Shown here: positions 36,385-46,700 of the stretch, piece by piece
How the letters are laid out: each line of letters starts with the position of its first letter
Numbering within the stretch: the first letter of the stretch is position 1
Translations under genes and position numbers: made by a program
Notes under the pieces: generated by a model
Told to the model about the DNA's origin: nothing
Databases searched by the model: none
Seen by the model: only the letters and a program-made list of their open reading frames with translations
Assembly (NCBI RefSeq): GCF_000397065.2
Contig: NZ_KE007327.1
Coordinates: forward strand, 209,919 to 273,918
DNA: 64,000 bases
Direction: 5' to 3'
From: Marinobacter lipolyticus SM19
Lineage (GTDB): Bacteria; Pseudomonadota; Gammaproteobacteria; Pseudomonadales; Oleiphilaceae

Positions 36385-38691
36385 TCACGCGCGTTTACGC
36401 TGACGCTCCGCACGCCAGACCTTCACTTTAACCTTCTGGCCGTTGAGGACTGACGTGCCCACGAGGGGGTCCACCTGCTGGTCGCTCAGGACATCATTGA
36501 TACTGGCCCCGGCATGAGCCGATGCCACAGACTGACCGGTGCCCGGGCGATGGTGGCCCCAGCCATGGGGGACAGACACGACGCCGGGCATGATGTCTTC
36601 GGTAATCTCAACGGGCAGCACGATGTTACCGGAAACGTTGCCAGAGTCCGAGGTGATTTCCGCTGAATCGCCAGGCTGGAGTCCACAACGCGCAGCGTCC
36701 CTAGGGTGGATGATGAGCGTGCAGCGATCTTTGCCCTTGACCAGTCTTTGACTGTTGTGCATCCAGGAATTGTTGCTACGTACGTGTCGGCGGCCAATCA
36801 TCAACAGCTCGTCCGTGGCAGGACTTGCCAGCAGCTCGTGGAGTCGGTCCAGATCCTTCAGGTAGCGCCTTGGCGCGAGGTTAACCTTGCCGTCACGGGT
36901 GAACAGTCTCTCGGGCATGCAGGGCCTGAGGGGGCCCAGGTCGACACCATTAGGGTTGTCCCGTAGCGTTGCCAGCGATAGTCCTTTGGGTAAATCCTGC
37001 CAATGGCGGTTTAGCGGGCTGAGCTTGGCCATGCCCCGGAGTGGGTGACGGTTGGGCAGGATGTCCAGGGCCAGGTCGACGGCTGGTTGTACCAATCCTC
37101 TGGCCGGACCTATATCGGCCCCGTAGGGTCCGGAGCGCAACAACAGGTCCAGGATCGGGTCGGGCCCGATCTGCTTGAATGCTCGCCAGCCCAGTTCGGA
37201 GCGCAGGGGCAGGCGACCACCCTTACGTTTCTTCTCCAAACGGTGTGCCAGTTCCAGCAGGATCTGCCAGTCATGGCGGGAATCCTCGCCGGCCTCGAAC
37301 AGGGCATCACTGTATTTGGCGAAGTTGCGCACCGCAAACATACTGAAAATCAGGTCGTAATGGCTGCGTTCGAGGGCGGCCGTGGGAGGCAGGATCACGT
37401 CCGCGTGACGGGTGGTCTCATTCAGGTAGTAATCCACCGACACCATGAAGTCGAGGCCTTCCAGGGCCTGATCCAGCCGTCCGCCGTTGGGATTGGACAA
37501 TACCGGGTTGCCGGCGACGGTGACAAACGCTTTGATCTGACCTTCGCCAGGTGTCAGCATCTCATCCGCCATGGTACTGGCGGGGTATTCACCGGCAAAT
37601 TCCGGCAGCTTTTTCACACGACTGTAGCGCTTGCCGAAATGTCCCTGTTGGCCGGAAAATCCGCCAAGTGCGACCAGATCGATTGCGGGCTGTGTGAACA
37701 TCACTCCGCCGGTAGCGTCCAGCTTGCCAGTCAGGATGTTCAGGCAGTAGGCCAGCCAGGTCGCCACGCCCCCGAAAGCCTGGGTGCTGGTGCCCATTCG
37801 GGTGTAGAGCGCGGCTTTTTGTGTGGTGGCCAGTTGTCGTGCCAACTGGCGGATGGAGTCTGGTTCCAGACCTGTGTGTGCGCTGACCGCCTCCGGGGTG
37901 AAACTCAGGGACGCGAGGCGCAGCAGGTCGACGTCTTTGGTCCAGTTCTCAGCGTGGCCAAGGTTGACCAGGTCCTCATCGAACAGGGTATGCACCATGG
38001 CCATCAGCAGCAATGCATCGGTGCCGGGGCGGATGAAATGGAACTCGTCGGCCAATTTGGCGGTTTCCGTACGCCGCGGATCCACCACGATCATTTTTCC
38101 GCCACGACCTTTCAAGGCTTTCAGCCGCCCGCGGACGTCCGGAACCGTCATCAGGCTGCCGTTGGAGGCCATCGGGTTCGCGCCGATGCAGATAAACAGA
38201 TCGGTGCGGTCGATATCGGGAATCGGAAACAGGATCTGGTGCCCGAACAATTCCAGGCTGGCCAACATGTGGGGCAGTTGATCGTTGGAGGTGGCAGAGA
38301 ACCGGTTCTGGCTGCCAATGGCCCGCAAAAACGGCATGGTGGCCACCAGCGACCCATGGTTATGGACGTTCGGGTTGCCCAGGTATACCCCGATGCTGTT
38401 GCGGCCCTGTTCCTTGCGCACCCGATGCAGGCGATCGGCCACCAGGTCGAAGGCTTCGTCCCAGTCCATTTCCTTCCAGCCGTTGGCGGTTTTGCGCATC
38501 GGCTTTCTGAGTCGTTCCGGATCTTCGTGCAGATCCTGTAGAGCGACTGCCTTGGGGCAGATATGGCCATGGCTTAACGGGTCGTCTTCATCGCCTTTGA
38601 TGGAAGCGATGTGGCCATCTTTGACTTCAATCGCCACGCCGCACATGGCTTCACACAAATGGCAGGTGCGGTAATGGGTGCCGTTTTCCAT
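36385..38691 (-). CDS. Molybdopterin-dependent oxidoreductase, formate dehydrogenase-like
   Basis: A 768-residue single-subunit bis-MGD enzyme of the DMSO reductase superfamily. An N-terminal 4Fe-4S motif C10-x2-C13-x3-C17-x27-C45 is complete. Mo-bis-PGD segments (GANPMASNGS, VDPRRTETAKLADEFHFIRPG) and the C-terminal dinucleotide-binding domain (VSVPHGWGHHRPGTGQ) follow. No selenocysteine or obvious cysteine ligand is seen at the usual position; the region reads SATSNDQLPHM. There is no Tat signal, so it is cytoplasmic. No electron-transfer subunit is adjacent; the only partner is the DUF2489 protein. The substrate is unknown. Confidence 0.88.
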   Translation of the reverse strand: MENGTHYRTCHLCEAMCGVAIEVKDGHIASIKGDEDDPLSHGHICPKAVALQDLHEDPERLRKPMRKTANGWKEMDWDEAFDLVADRLHRVRKEQGRNSIGVYLGNPNVHNHGSLVATMPFLRAIGSQNRFSATSNDQLPHMLASLELFGHQILFPIPDIDRTDLFICIGANPMASNGSLMTVPDVRGRLKALKGRGGKMIVVDPRRTETAKLADEFHFIRPGTDALLLMAMVHTLFDEDLVNLGHAENWTKDVDLLRLASLSFTPEAVSAHTGLEPDSIRQLARQLATTQKAALYTRMGTSTQAFGGVATWLAYCLNILTGKLDATGGVMFTQPAIDLVALGGFSGQQGHFGKRYSRVKKLPEFAGEYPASTMADEMLTPGEGQIKAFVTVAGNPVLSNPNGGRLDQALEGLDFMVSVDYYLNETTRHADVILPPTAALERSHYDLIFSMFAVRNFAKYSDALFEAGEDSRHDWQILLELAHRLEKKRKGGRLPLRSELGWRAFKQIGPDPILDLLLRSGPYGADIGPARGLVQPAVDLALDILPNRHPLRGMAKLSPLNRHWQDLPKGLSLATLRDNPNGVDLGPLRPCMPERLFTRDGKVNLAPRRYLKDLDRLHELLASPATDELLMIGRRHVRSNNSWMHNSQRLVKGKDRCTLIIHPRDAARCGLQPGDSAEITSDSGNVSGNIVLPVEITEDIMPGVVSVPHGWGHHRPGTGQSVASAHAGASINDVLSDQQVDPLVGTSVLNGQKVKVKVWRAERQRKRA

Positions 38692-38816
38692 GGGGGCTCT
38701 CCTGAAAGGATCTTTTTATTAACCTAGGTGCAGCAACAAGGGGGTTAGTTTCAACAGGCAACCAGATTAGCAGGAAATGCAGGTGAGGGGAAAAGCGTGA
38801 TCTGGCAGAAGCGGCC

Positions 38817-38844
38817 ATAAAAAAGGCCAGCCCGAAGGCTGGCC
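38817..38844 (-). terminator. Intrinsic terminator of the aupB-like gene
   Basis: GGCCAGCC and GGCTGGCC form an 8-bp stem with a 4-base loop, followed on the minus strand by TTTTTTAT. It lies 25 bp after the stop codon of the large lipoprotein gene. Confidence 0.88.
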
Positions 38845-38868
38845 TGGAGTGCGGGTGAGTATCGCAGG

Positions 38869-41800
38869 TTAATACTCTTCCGGGATCTCCTTGATTGGGT
38901 TGGTAATGAAGTTCAGGGAAATGCCCTGTGTGGGAATAGCCAACGGGATAATGATGTCTCCGCTCTCTGTAGTGTCAGGATCTGACAGGCAGCTTACAAT
39001 TCCTGTTGGACCGCGGGCTGCTACACAATCGGAGTATGAAAGGAACTCATTGATGATAGGAATGGTAACCGTAATATTTACGGTGATCGCGGGTGAATTG
39101 TTGTTGAGAATCCCGATCTGCATACGGCCATCGTCGAAGAAGATAATAGGTCCGTCCAGATCCAGCGGGATAACCTTACTGTAGAGGTCGTGCTCCAAGG
39201 CTTGAGCGAGCGGCAGTGACAGATTGGGCGCATCCAGGCTAAGGTCCGTCTGGGTCACGAATCTAGGTTCGCCATTGGGGCCTTCTACGATGACACCCTC
39301 AATTAACCCCATTGGGTTGTCCTCAGTTGGCGTAACATAACGCATGCGCAGTGCCAAGGGACCGGTGGCGTTTTCGCCAAAACCATCCAGGAACACGCTT
39401 GACGAGGTGGCAGCCACCATGGTCGGGTAAAGCAGCACCCGGACGCCGATGTTGTTGCCGTCGTCGTCGTAGGCCGGCCCCACGACTTCAACATTGAGTC
39501 CCATGGTTTGGTAAATAAATTTGCTCTCCGGGCAGGACTCGTCTGCCGGGCAGCCCACACTAGCCCCTACTGGAACCCCTAGTGCTGTCGCCTCCTTGTT
39601 GGTTACCGCCATTTTGGCGGCGTTTCGGACCGGGGCAAACTCGCCGGGCGTCTTGCTGGCCTTGTGGGCAAATGGCTCTTCGCAATCTGTGTCTGCCAAG
39701 GTGGGGCAGTCGATCGCGAAGTTGGCATTGGTGTCCCGGGTTGTCAGGTTTCGCAACGGCGTAAAGACGGAGCTGACAGCTGAAGTACCCTTGAAATAGA
39801 TTTCCATGTCCGGGCCGCCAATATCTTCGGGATCCACCAGCAGGTCTGTCTGTAACGGATACCCTTCTGCAGAGCAGAGGGCGTTGGCACAGTTATCGAC
39901 TGCCGTCGCCGAGGCTAGTGTATAGCGGTAATAGCTGTCCACTTCCCAGGGCTCGTCCGGATAGAAGCGGATACGGTGTTGGTTTTTCTCGAGTCGTCCG
40001 TCCACCGTCGCAATCGGGTCACCAGTGTTCGGGTCAATCTTCTCGACAACGAAAGTTTCTTTGTCACGAATAGACGCGAGGTCCATCATCTGCGAGAACA
40101 ACACCACAATCGGGCGGTTTTCCGGCAGTGTAGTGAGCGGCAGGACATCGCCGCGCGGACCGTCTGGGGCGGCGTCGACACACTGGCCATGAGTTTCGTT
40201 GGTAAGGTCCAGCCCGGTCGTAACGCAGGGGTAACCCGGGTAGGTGGTCAATGCGATTGGGGACGCTTCTGCTGGAGCAATCTCGGGCAGCGCAAACTCC
40301 AGGGTTTGCGACGTTGTGCTGTTGCCTGCCAGATCGGTCAGCGAACCATTGATCTGAAGGGCGTAATCAACACCATGCTGCAGGCCACCAACGGGGTTCA
40401 ACACTACAACGGTACCGTCCAGCTTGCGACGCAAATCCTCAGCCGCAATGGGGGTGCCGTCGGCCAACAATGTAAATTCAGAGGCAACGCTGTCGCTGTC
40501 CAGTGGCTCATCAAAGTTGAGTACAATCGGATCGCCCGGGCGTTGTAGCTGGTCGCGATTGCCGGGTATGGCTTCATCCGGACCAGGCATCCAACTGACC
40601 AGTTGTGGGCCAGTCAGGTCTTCCAGTTCGGTATTTCGTTGATCGGAGGCATCGAGCTGTGAGGTGGCGTCGGTTGCCGCCTCGATATGGAAGGCAATGG
40701 TGGAGTCAGTGACTTCCTGGCCCAGCAGGTTGGGCTCTACCATGCCGATGGCATCGATTGTCAGTGTACCATCCTCCACCAGGGCAATACCGGTGAGTTC
40801 AACACCTAGCAGGTTCTGGGACAAAGACGCATTAGGTTGGGCCGCTTCGGTGTTCATGGACACATCCATGAACAGCTTGACGTGCCTTGGTGCGCTCAGG
40901 TCATTGGTATAGGGGTTGGGCATCAGATAGCCGGTGGCGTCCGACAGCATGGTGACTTTAATGTTACCGGTCTTCTGGATCTCGCCGGTATTCGGATTAA
41001 TGACAGGCACTGATCCGTTTATGAGCACATCTAGGCTGCTGCTATTCAGCACGCTGCCTTTGGGTACGCGCAATGGCAAAGGTTCGTCTGCCTCGAATGC
41101 AGGCGCAAAGGCCAATTCGGCAAACAGACCACCGGTCTGTTGTGAGGGACCTGCGGTGCCCTGTAAAACGGAGTTCAGGGTGACGCCGTTGATGATCTGG
41201 CCATTGAGCTTTGAGCGGCGGGCGTCGCTTTCAGTGCTGCCCGCGTTCAGGCCGGAATCGATGACCTCCTGGAACAGGACAACTCTAGGGCCGGTATCAC
41301 GCGGCGTGAGCTCTTCACTGAAGCTCTCCAGTACACCGCCATTAATTCCGGGCAGGTTTCGGACGGAGATCGTGTAGGTTTCGCCTGGGGTCAGGAAGTC
41401 GTCATCTCGACCGCACAGTTCCGGAGTGTCCGGTATACAGGGATCAATGGTAACAAGGCGACCTTTAACCAGAACGATGGCTGGGACCGTTTCGCCGTTG
41501 CTGTTGGTGATTTCAATGACGCCACCCAGCTCTTTCCACTCGGGGTGCACCGGTTGTGTCAGGCGCAGGCGGAATGTGGAAATGTCCATGGGCTTGAACA
41601 CGGAGCCTGCCGCCGGAATCATCTCGGCCACCTTGAAGGTGGCATCGGTGTTGTCCAGCCCTGCAATACCGGTTAAGCCACCTCGTGTAGAAAACTGAAT
41701 GCCTGCAGGGCCGACGGCATTGGGTGTCGCAATTCTGCGGTTACCTTCGGCCTGAAGGTTTTCAGAGAATTCCACGGTGTAGTCGGTGCCGGGTTGCAGT

Positions 41801-42096
41801 TCGTCCTGCGGCGTGATCTTGAGGCTTCGGCCACCGTCCACGGCTTCTGTGGAAAACGCGACCTCGCTGCCACCGCCAACGACGCGGATTTTGCTGGCAA
41901 CATCCTCGTCAGAGAGGGCATGGGAGAAGCGCAATACCAGATCGGATTTCGGGCTGACTTCACCCTGACCGTCGGATGGATAAGAGTAAACGACGGCCCC
42001 GGGTGTCTGCGGTGCGTTGATTGTTTGTCCATCCCCGCCGCCACAGGCGGCAAGGATAGCAGCGGGTAATAGTGCCAGTGTATTTTTGTAGTTCAT
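38869..42096 (-). CDS. aupB: Giant Ig-like lipoprotein, AupB-type (alkane uptake candidate)
   Basis: A 1075-residue lipoprotein. The signal peptide ends in the lipobox LAAC with Cys18, then Gly-rich sequence. At least three SbsA/Big_5-type Ig-like domains are visible near residues 35-110, 500-600 (DPIVLNFDEPLDSDSVASEF) and 650-740. Several cysteine pairs in short loops (CIPDTPELC, CANALC, CPADESC) suggest disulfides and an extracytoplasmic site. It begins 13 bp after a FadL-like gene, the layout of the aupAB operon of Marinobacter hydrocarbonoclasticus, where AupA and AupB are outer and inner membrane proteins needed for alkane uptake. The family is recalled, not searched, so the symbol is provisional. 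Confidence 0.65.
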   Translation of the reverse strand: MNYKNTLALLPAAILAACGGGDGQTINAPQTPGAVVYSYPSDGQGEVSPKSDLVLRFSHALSDEDVASKIRVVGGGSEVAFSTEAVDGGRSLKITPQDELQPGTDYTVEFSENLQAEGNRRIATPNAVGPAGIQFSTRGGLTGIAGLDNTDATFKVAEMIPAAGSVFKPMDISTFRLRLTQPVHPEWKELGGVIEITNSNGETVPAIVLVKGRLVTIDPCIPDTPELCGRDDDFLTPGETYTISVRNLPGINGGVLESFSEELTPRDTGPRVVLFQEVIDSGLNAGSTESDARRSKLNGQIINGVTLNSVLQGTAGPSQQTGGLFAELAFAPAFEADEPLPLRVPKGSVLNSSSLDVLINGSVPVINPNTGEIQKTGNIKVTMLSDATGYLMPNPYTNDLSAPRHVKLFMDVSMNTEAAQPNASLSQNLLGVELTGIALVEDGTLTIDAIGMVEPNLLGQEVTDSTIAFHIEAATDATSQLDASDQRNTELEDLTGPQLVSWMPGPDEAIPGNRDQLQRPGDPIVLNFDEPLDSDSVASEFTLLADGTPIAAEDLRRKLDGTVVVLNPVGGLQHGVDYALQINGSLTDLAGNSTTSQTLEFALPEIAPAEASPIALTTYPGYPCVTTGLDLTNETHGQCVDAAPDGPRGDVLPLTTLPENRPIVVLFSQMMDLASIRDKETFVVEKIDPNTGDPIATVDGRLEKNQHRIRFYPDEPWEVDSYYRYTLASATAVDNCANALCSAEGYPLQTDLLVDPEDIGGPDMEIYFKGTSAVSSVFTPLRNLTTRDTNANFAIDCPTLADTDCEEPFAHKASKTPGEFAPVRNAAKMAVTNKEATALGVPVGASVGCPADESCPESKFIYQTMGLNVEVVGPAYDDDGNNIGVRVLLYPTMVAATSSSVFLDGFGENATGPLALRMRYVTPTEDNPMGLIEGVIVEGPNGEPRFVTQTDLSLDAPNLSLPLAQALEHDLYSKVIPLDLDGPIIFFDDGRMQIGILNNNSPAITVNITVTIPIINEFLSYSDCVAARGPTGIVSCLSDPDTTESGDIIIPLAIPTQGISLNFITNPIKEIPEEY

Positions 42097-42109
42097 GGCA
42101 GACCTCTTA

Positions 42110-43447
42110 TCAGAACTTCAGGGTGATGGAGCCGCTGATTACGTGGATATCGCCATCGGCCGTGGCTTCCTGCTCGTTGCCGTCAAAGTCGACGATGGTG
42201 AAATCTCTTTCCTGCAACTGCTGGTACTGATAACCGAGATCCAGACGTACCGGGTAGGCAAGCAGACGGGTACGTTTGTAGGTCGCGCTGATACCAAGGC
42301 CAGCTACGATTTTATTGGTGTCCAGATAGTTCAGTTCAGGATTTCGAGTGGTTTTGAGCGGGGATTCCTCGTATGCCAGGCCACCGCGAACGGCAAAGTG
42401 TTCACCAAGATCGAATTCCGCGCCTATGCGGGGGATCAGCACATCGTCAAAGCGGATGCGATCGCCGGAGCTGACATTCTCCTGGTCGCGGATGGTGTCT
42501 CGACCAAACTCATCTTCCAGTTCGGACCAGTTCTGTTGCTCGATACTGCCACCAACGCGCCAGCCATCGCCCTTGTACTGTGTCCCAAAGCCAAATGTTT
42601 CCGGCTGGAAGGAATCGATGGTTGCCACGGCCAGGCTGAGGCCCGGATCCGGGATCGTCTGGGTCACGATGATGTTGGAGTTGACCGATGTTGAAGCGGA
42701 TGAGCGGGTGCGATAGGTGAATGCGCTCTCCCAGCCATCCAGGAAGCAATCGCTGTCCGGGCAAAGGGTTTCACCCCAACGGATGGTGGTGCCAAGAATG
42801 GATTTCAACGACGGCTCGGCATTGACCGAAAGCTGCTCGCGACTGGTTTCACCGCCCAGTGTGGACACTGCATCGAGCTGGGCCTCTGCTTCCAGCGTTA
42901 CCCGAACCGAGAAACCACCCGAGATGCCGCGCCAGAGTGGGGTCGCGCCGCCGATATTCAGGAACAGAGGCTCTTTTCCGTACTGGAGGTACTGGCCCGT
43001 TTCAGACGTTTCGGAAGAAAACGCCAGCATTTCCTTGCCGTATTTTTCAACGCCGGCGATAAAACCCAGATAAATCGGGTGGTCAAAGCGTGTGAGTGAG
43101 CCTAGGTTGGTTTTCATACCAATGAGCACATGCTGGCTGGGAGAATCGGAAACTATGTCGCCGTCGGCGTCAGAACGGGCTGAGCGAAGTTCCTGCTCGG
43201 CGTGGAGAATACCGCCGGTCAGCTCGCCACGTTCGTCAGTGGTCAGGTATGACGGGTTGTAGTAGGTAGCCGAGACCTGATCGTTAAACATGGACAGTGA
43301 CTGGGCTGTAGCGACGTCCACTGGCATGACGCCGTAGGCGGTGCCAAGGTTGCCCATGCTGGCGGAGGCAATGCCCGCAAAGCCTGCTGAAGTGGTGGCG
43401 ATGGCGAGCGTAAGCGCCCGCACTGTGAAACGGTGGGAACCGGACAT
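42110..43447 (-). CDS. aupA: FadL-like outer-membrane protein, AupA-type candidate
   Basis: A 445-residue beta-barrel protein distantly related to FadL. A signal peptide ends near IASA-SMGNLG (about residue 29). The mature N-terminus NLGTAYGVMPVDVATAQSLS replaces the usual NEQS plug motif, ATYYNPSYLT replaces the NPAGM region, and the C-terminus ends in phenylalanine (GSITLKF). The ATG follows AGGAG. It is the first gene of a two-gene operon with the large lipoprotein downstream. AupA of Marinobacter is a FadL-family protein for alkane uptake, and the pairing supports that identity without proving it. Confidence 0.65.
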   Translation of the reverse strand: MSGSHRFTVRALTLAIATTSAGFAGIASASMGNLGTAYGVMPVDVATAQSLSMFNDQVSATYYNPSYLTTDERGELTGGILHAEQELRSARSDADGDIVSDSPSQHVLIGMKTNLGSLTRFDHPIYLGFIAGVEKYGKEMLAFSSETSETGQYLQYGKEPLFLNIGGATPLWRGISGGFSVRVTLEAEAQLDAVSTLGGETSREQLSVNAEPSLKSILGTTIRWGETLCPDSDCFLDGWESAFTYRTRSSASTSVNSNIIVTQTIPDPGLSLAVATIDSFQPETFGFGTQYKGDGWRVGGSIEQQNWSELEDEFGRDTIRDQENVSSGDRIRFDDVLIPRIGAEFDLGEHFAVRGGLAYEESPLKTTRNPELNYLDTNKIVAGLGISATYKRTRLLAYPVRLDLGYQYQQLQERDFTIVDFDGNEQEATADGDIHVISGSITLKF

Positions 43448-43766
43448 GAATGTGACTCCTGTTATTTTTGTCTGTCGTGCTCGTGTGACTGAGGTGATGA
43501 GCCTGATCACACTAATGGATACTGGTAAAACTGTGTCTGAGTGTAACCACCTTGTCTTTTTGGGACGTTGGCTTCAATGACATGAATCATCGTCGAAAAG
43601 AACACTTCTGTGTTTTACCTATGATTGACGAGAGAGCGAGGTAAAGCGAGGTCATAACTAACAGACTTTGTTGGGAATGTGTGAATGAGTGCGAGGTTTT
43701 GTGTCTGATCAATGCAGAAGAGGCCAGCGGGTGCTGGCCTCTTCGCGTTCTGGAGACGGACGCCGC
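43448..43766. other. Region upstream of the aupA-like gene
   Basis: About 320 bp that should hold the aupA-like promoter and the end of the upstream paralogue. The only clear structure is the 12-bp hairpin listed separately. No convincing promoter boxes or reading frames were found. Confidence 0.5.
43717..43744 (-). terminator. Strong hairpin after the second lipoprotein gene
   Basis: GAAGAGGCCAGC and GCTGGCCTCTTC form a perfect 12-bp stem with a 4-base loop, about 23 bp after the stop codon. No T-run follows, so it may be a Rho-assisted terminator or 3' stabiliser. Confidence 0.6.
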
Positions 43767-46700
43767 CTAGTGTTGGGTATAGGGCGAGATGTAATTCAGG
43801 CGCAGTTGCCCCGCCGGGATCTCCAGGTGGATGCGGGTATTGGCATCAATCGCTTCGTTTGCAATGCCTTCGCACAACCACTGGAACAGAATGCTCCCGC
43901 AGATACCGTCGGTGTTATCGGCAGTGATATCGATTTGTCCTGTCACTTCGACATCGATCGGGACCGCCTCCACGTTTTCGAGCGCAATCTGCATTCTGCC
44001 GTCATCCAGGAACGTGATAGGCCCCTTTAGAACCAGTTGGTCAATCGGGTAACTGCGCAGGTTGTGCCCCAGATTGGCGGGGCCGATGCTGGGGTTCAGA
44101 TAAGGCGCATCGAGGTAGACGTTCAGGGTGGTCTCAAATGTGAGGTCCCCGTTTTCGTCGGAACGGATTTTGCCCTTTGGCGGAACGGAATGGCCGTCGT
44201 CATTCTCATCGTAGCGGATGCGCATGAGCATCGGTCCGGTGGGTATTTCCTCGTTTTCACTGAGATCCACACTCAGCACGAAATCGGGGAAGGCATCAAC
44301 AAAGCTGGTATCGATAAAAGCCCATACGCTGCTCGAGGTGGTGGCGAGTATTGAGGGCAATATATCAACGGGGATGTTGCCATTGTCATCGGTGTCACCT
44401 GCCACGATGGTGTCCAGCATGGCGCTCAGGTAGATGTACTGGTCTTTTTCGCAGTCGAGCGCATACGCGCAGCCAATGTTGGCACCTTGCACCAAGGTCT
44501 CTTCATTGATGGCGCTGACGCCCGACGCTCGCAGTCCTGCGGCGTTGGGCATGCTTTCTCCGGAAACGGAGCCGGCCTCAAGGCCGGACTGATACGCGAG
44601 GTCTGCATTGGCATCTGCCGCAGGCAGGTTCCTCAAGGGCAGGGCGACACGGTCACTCAGCGGCTTGGCGGCGGTAAAGTAGTTTACCAGCGGCTGGCCG
44701 CCGAATGTCCGGTTGCCCTGATCCCGCGTGCCTTGAGTCAGGATTTCCGTTTGCAGTGGCAGGTTGGCGACTGAGCGAATCGGCGTGTTGGCGTTGAGGG
44801 TGTAGCGATACAGTGTGTTTTCACTCCAGCTCACCATTGGGGTGATCAGAAGATGTCTCGGGCCGGTTTGGAGCGTGTAATCAGCGGTTGGCACTGGTGT
44901 CCATCCGCCGTCTTCAAAGGATTCAATTGTCAGCGAATCGCCGGCGATAATGGTAGCCGGCTCGATGTCCTGTGAGAAGCGAACCGCAATGGGCTGGTTT
45001 CCCGGGTGTTGCGTAATTGGCAGTAAATCATCCGATGCCTGGCCCCCGGAGCATCGTCCCTGGTGCCCGTTGGCGGTGTCGACAGAACTCTTGGCGCAGG
45101 GGAATCCCGGTAATGTCGTCAGGGCAATGGGAGACTGGTCGGAAGGGGTGCCATCAAGCGTGGGAGCCAGTTCGAAATCTAGTTGAGGCGCCGACAGGCT
45201 ATGACCAGCGAGATCCGTTATACCGTTCAGTAGCAGGCTGTAGTGTGCGCCGTGTTCCAGCGCAGATGTAGGCCGAACGGAGAGAACTGAACCATTGAGT
45301 GAGTGGGTGAAAGGTTGCTCTACGCCATCTTTTATCAGGGTAATGCTTTCACGGGTGACGGACCCCGGCAGTACCGGTTCGGATAAATAGACAATGACAG
45401 GATCGCCTGGCCGAAACTTGTCCTGATTGTCCTCGCCTGGCACCCAGCTTTTGATGGTTGGTGCTTCACTGTCTGCGAAGCTGGATTCAGCAGGCGCATC
45501 ATCCGGGTTGCGATAGCTTTCCAGGCGGAAGGAGATCAGTCCGGAGGCGACATCCACGCCCATGACGTCGGGCTCTATGACGCCAACGGCTTCAATGCTC
45601 AGGGTGCCGTCTTCAACCAGGGCGGTTCCGACCAGGTGGACATGAAGGAGCTCCTGACCCAGAGCCGCGTTGGCGATGGTGTTGCCCGTATTCAGGGCCA
45701 TGTCGATGTAGAGCTCGACGAGGCGGGGGGCGTTCTCGTTGTCGGTGTGCGGATTTTTCATCAGGAAGCCGTTGGCATCGGACAGGAAACGAACCTCCAC
45801 CGCTTCCGATGAGAACCCGGCGGGCAGTGCTCCGGCCACGTTTACGACCACGTCAGAACCGGTCATCAGTGCGCCACGTTCGATGCGAAGTGGCACGCTC
45901 TGCCCGGCGTTTTCGAATTTTGGAATAAAACCGAGTTCGGCGAATACGGTGCCGGTCGCGGTGGTGGTGTTATTGCTGCCCAGTAACAGAGAACTCAGGT
46001 TCACGGAATTAAAGTTCTCTCCCGACAGCGCCAGCTTTCCGGTATCGGTTGTGGCCGTCTGGGCCATGCGCTCGCGGACCCCCTTCGGTGAGGTTGAATC
46101 CAGTGGCGTAATCGTCCACGGCGCTTCCGGTGGTAGTTCCAGCGGTGCGTCGGCAATGGTGCTGCGGATTCCCTCGGTCAGGCTGATGGAATAGGTCTGG
46201 GACGGATCCAGATCGCCCTCCGGATCCACTGTGACCCGGTGGCCCTGAACGTACATTTCCGCCGGGACTGGTTCGTTGCTGGCATCCAGGAGGCTGATGG
46301 TGTCGCCATAGATCAGTGTTTGCTCATCCACCGGCTCGGTAAACTGGATACGGATTACCGAGATGTCCGTGGCAGGGTAGGCGTCGTCTCCCTTGGGAAT
46401 AAAGCGGGCAACGCGAAAGCCGTTGCCTTCGGTGCGATCGAGCAGCGGCCCTTGGGTTGCAGGCGCCGTGGTGAAGGAAATGCCGCCCCCGGGCAGTGTG
46501 ATTTCACCCATCTCGGTCCCCAGGCCTTTGTTGATCAGGGTGTAGCGGGTGCCCGGTTTCAGAGGTTGTTGCGGCCGGGCAGCAATGCCCTGCTGGCCAC
46601 TCGTCATGGTCAGGTCGGTCAGGGCGATTACTTCCCCCTGGTCGCTTTCAAGGCGCAGCAACTCCGGGGAGAGCTCGTTCTCATCCAGTGATAATGCCCG

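Noticed and set aside
37045..38541. A 498-codon frame antisense to the molybdoenzyme gene
   Set aside because: The opposite strand encodes a full enzyme with intact Fe-S and cofactor motifs. The antisense protein has no domain signature and is a shadow of high-G+C codon use.
36385..38691. A selenocysteine-type formate dehydrogenase
   Set aside because: No in-frame TGA occurs in the reading frame and no SECIS-like position was identifiable.
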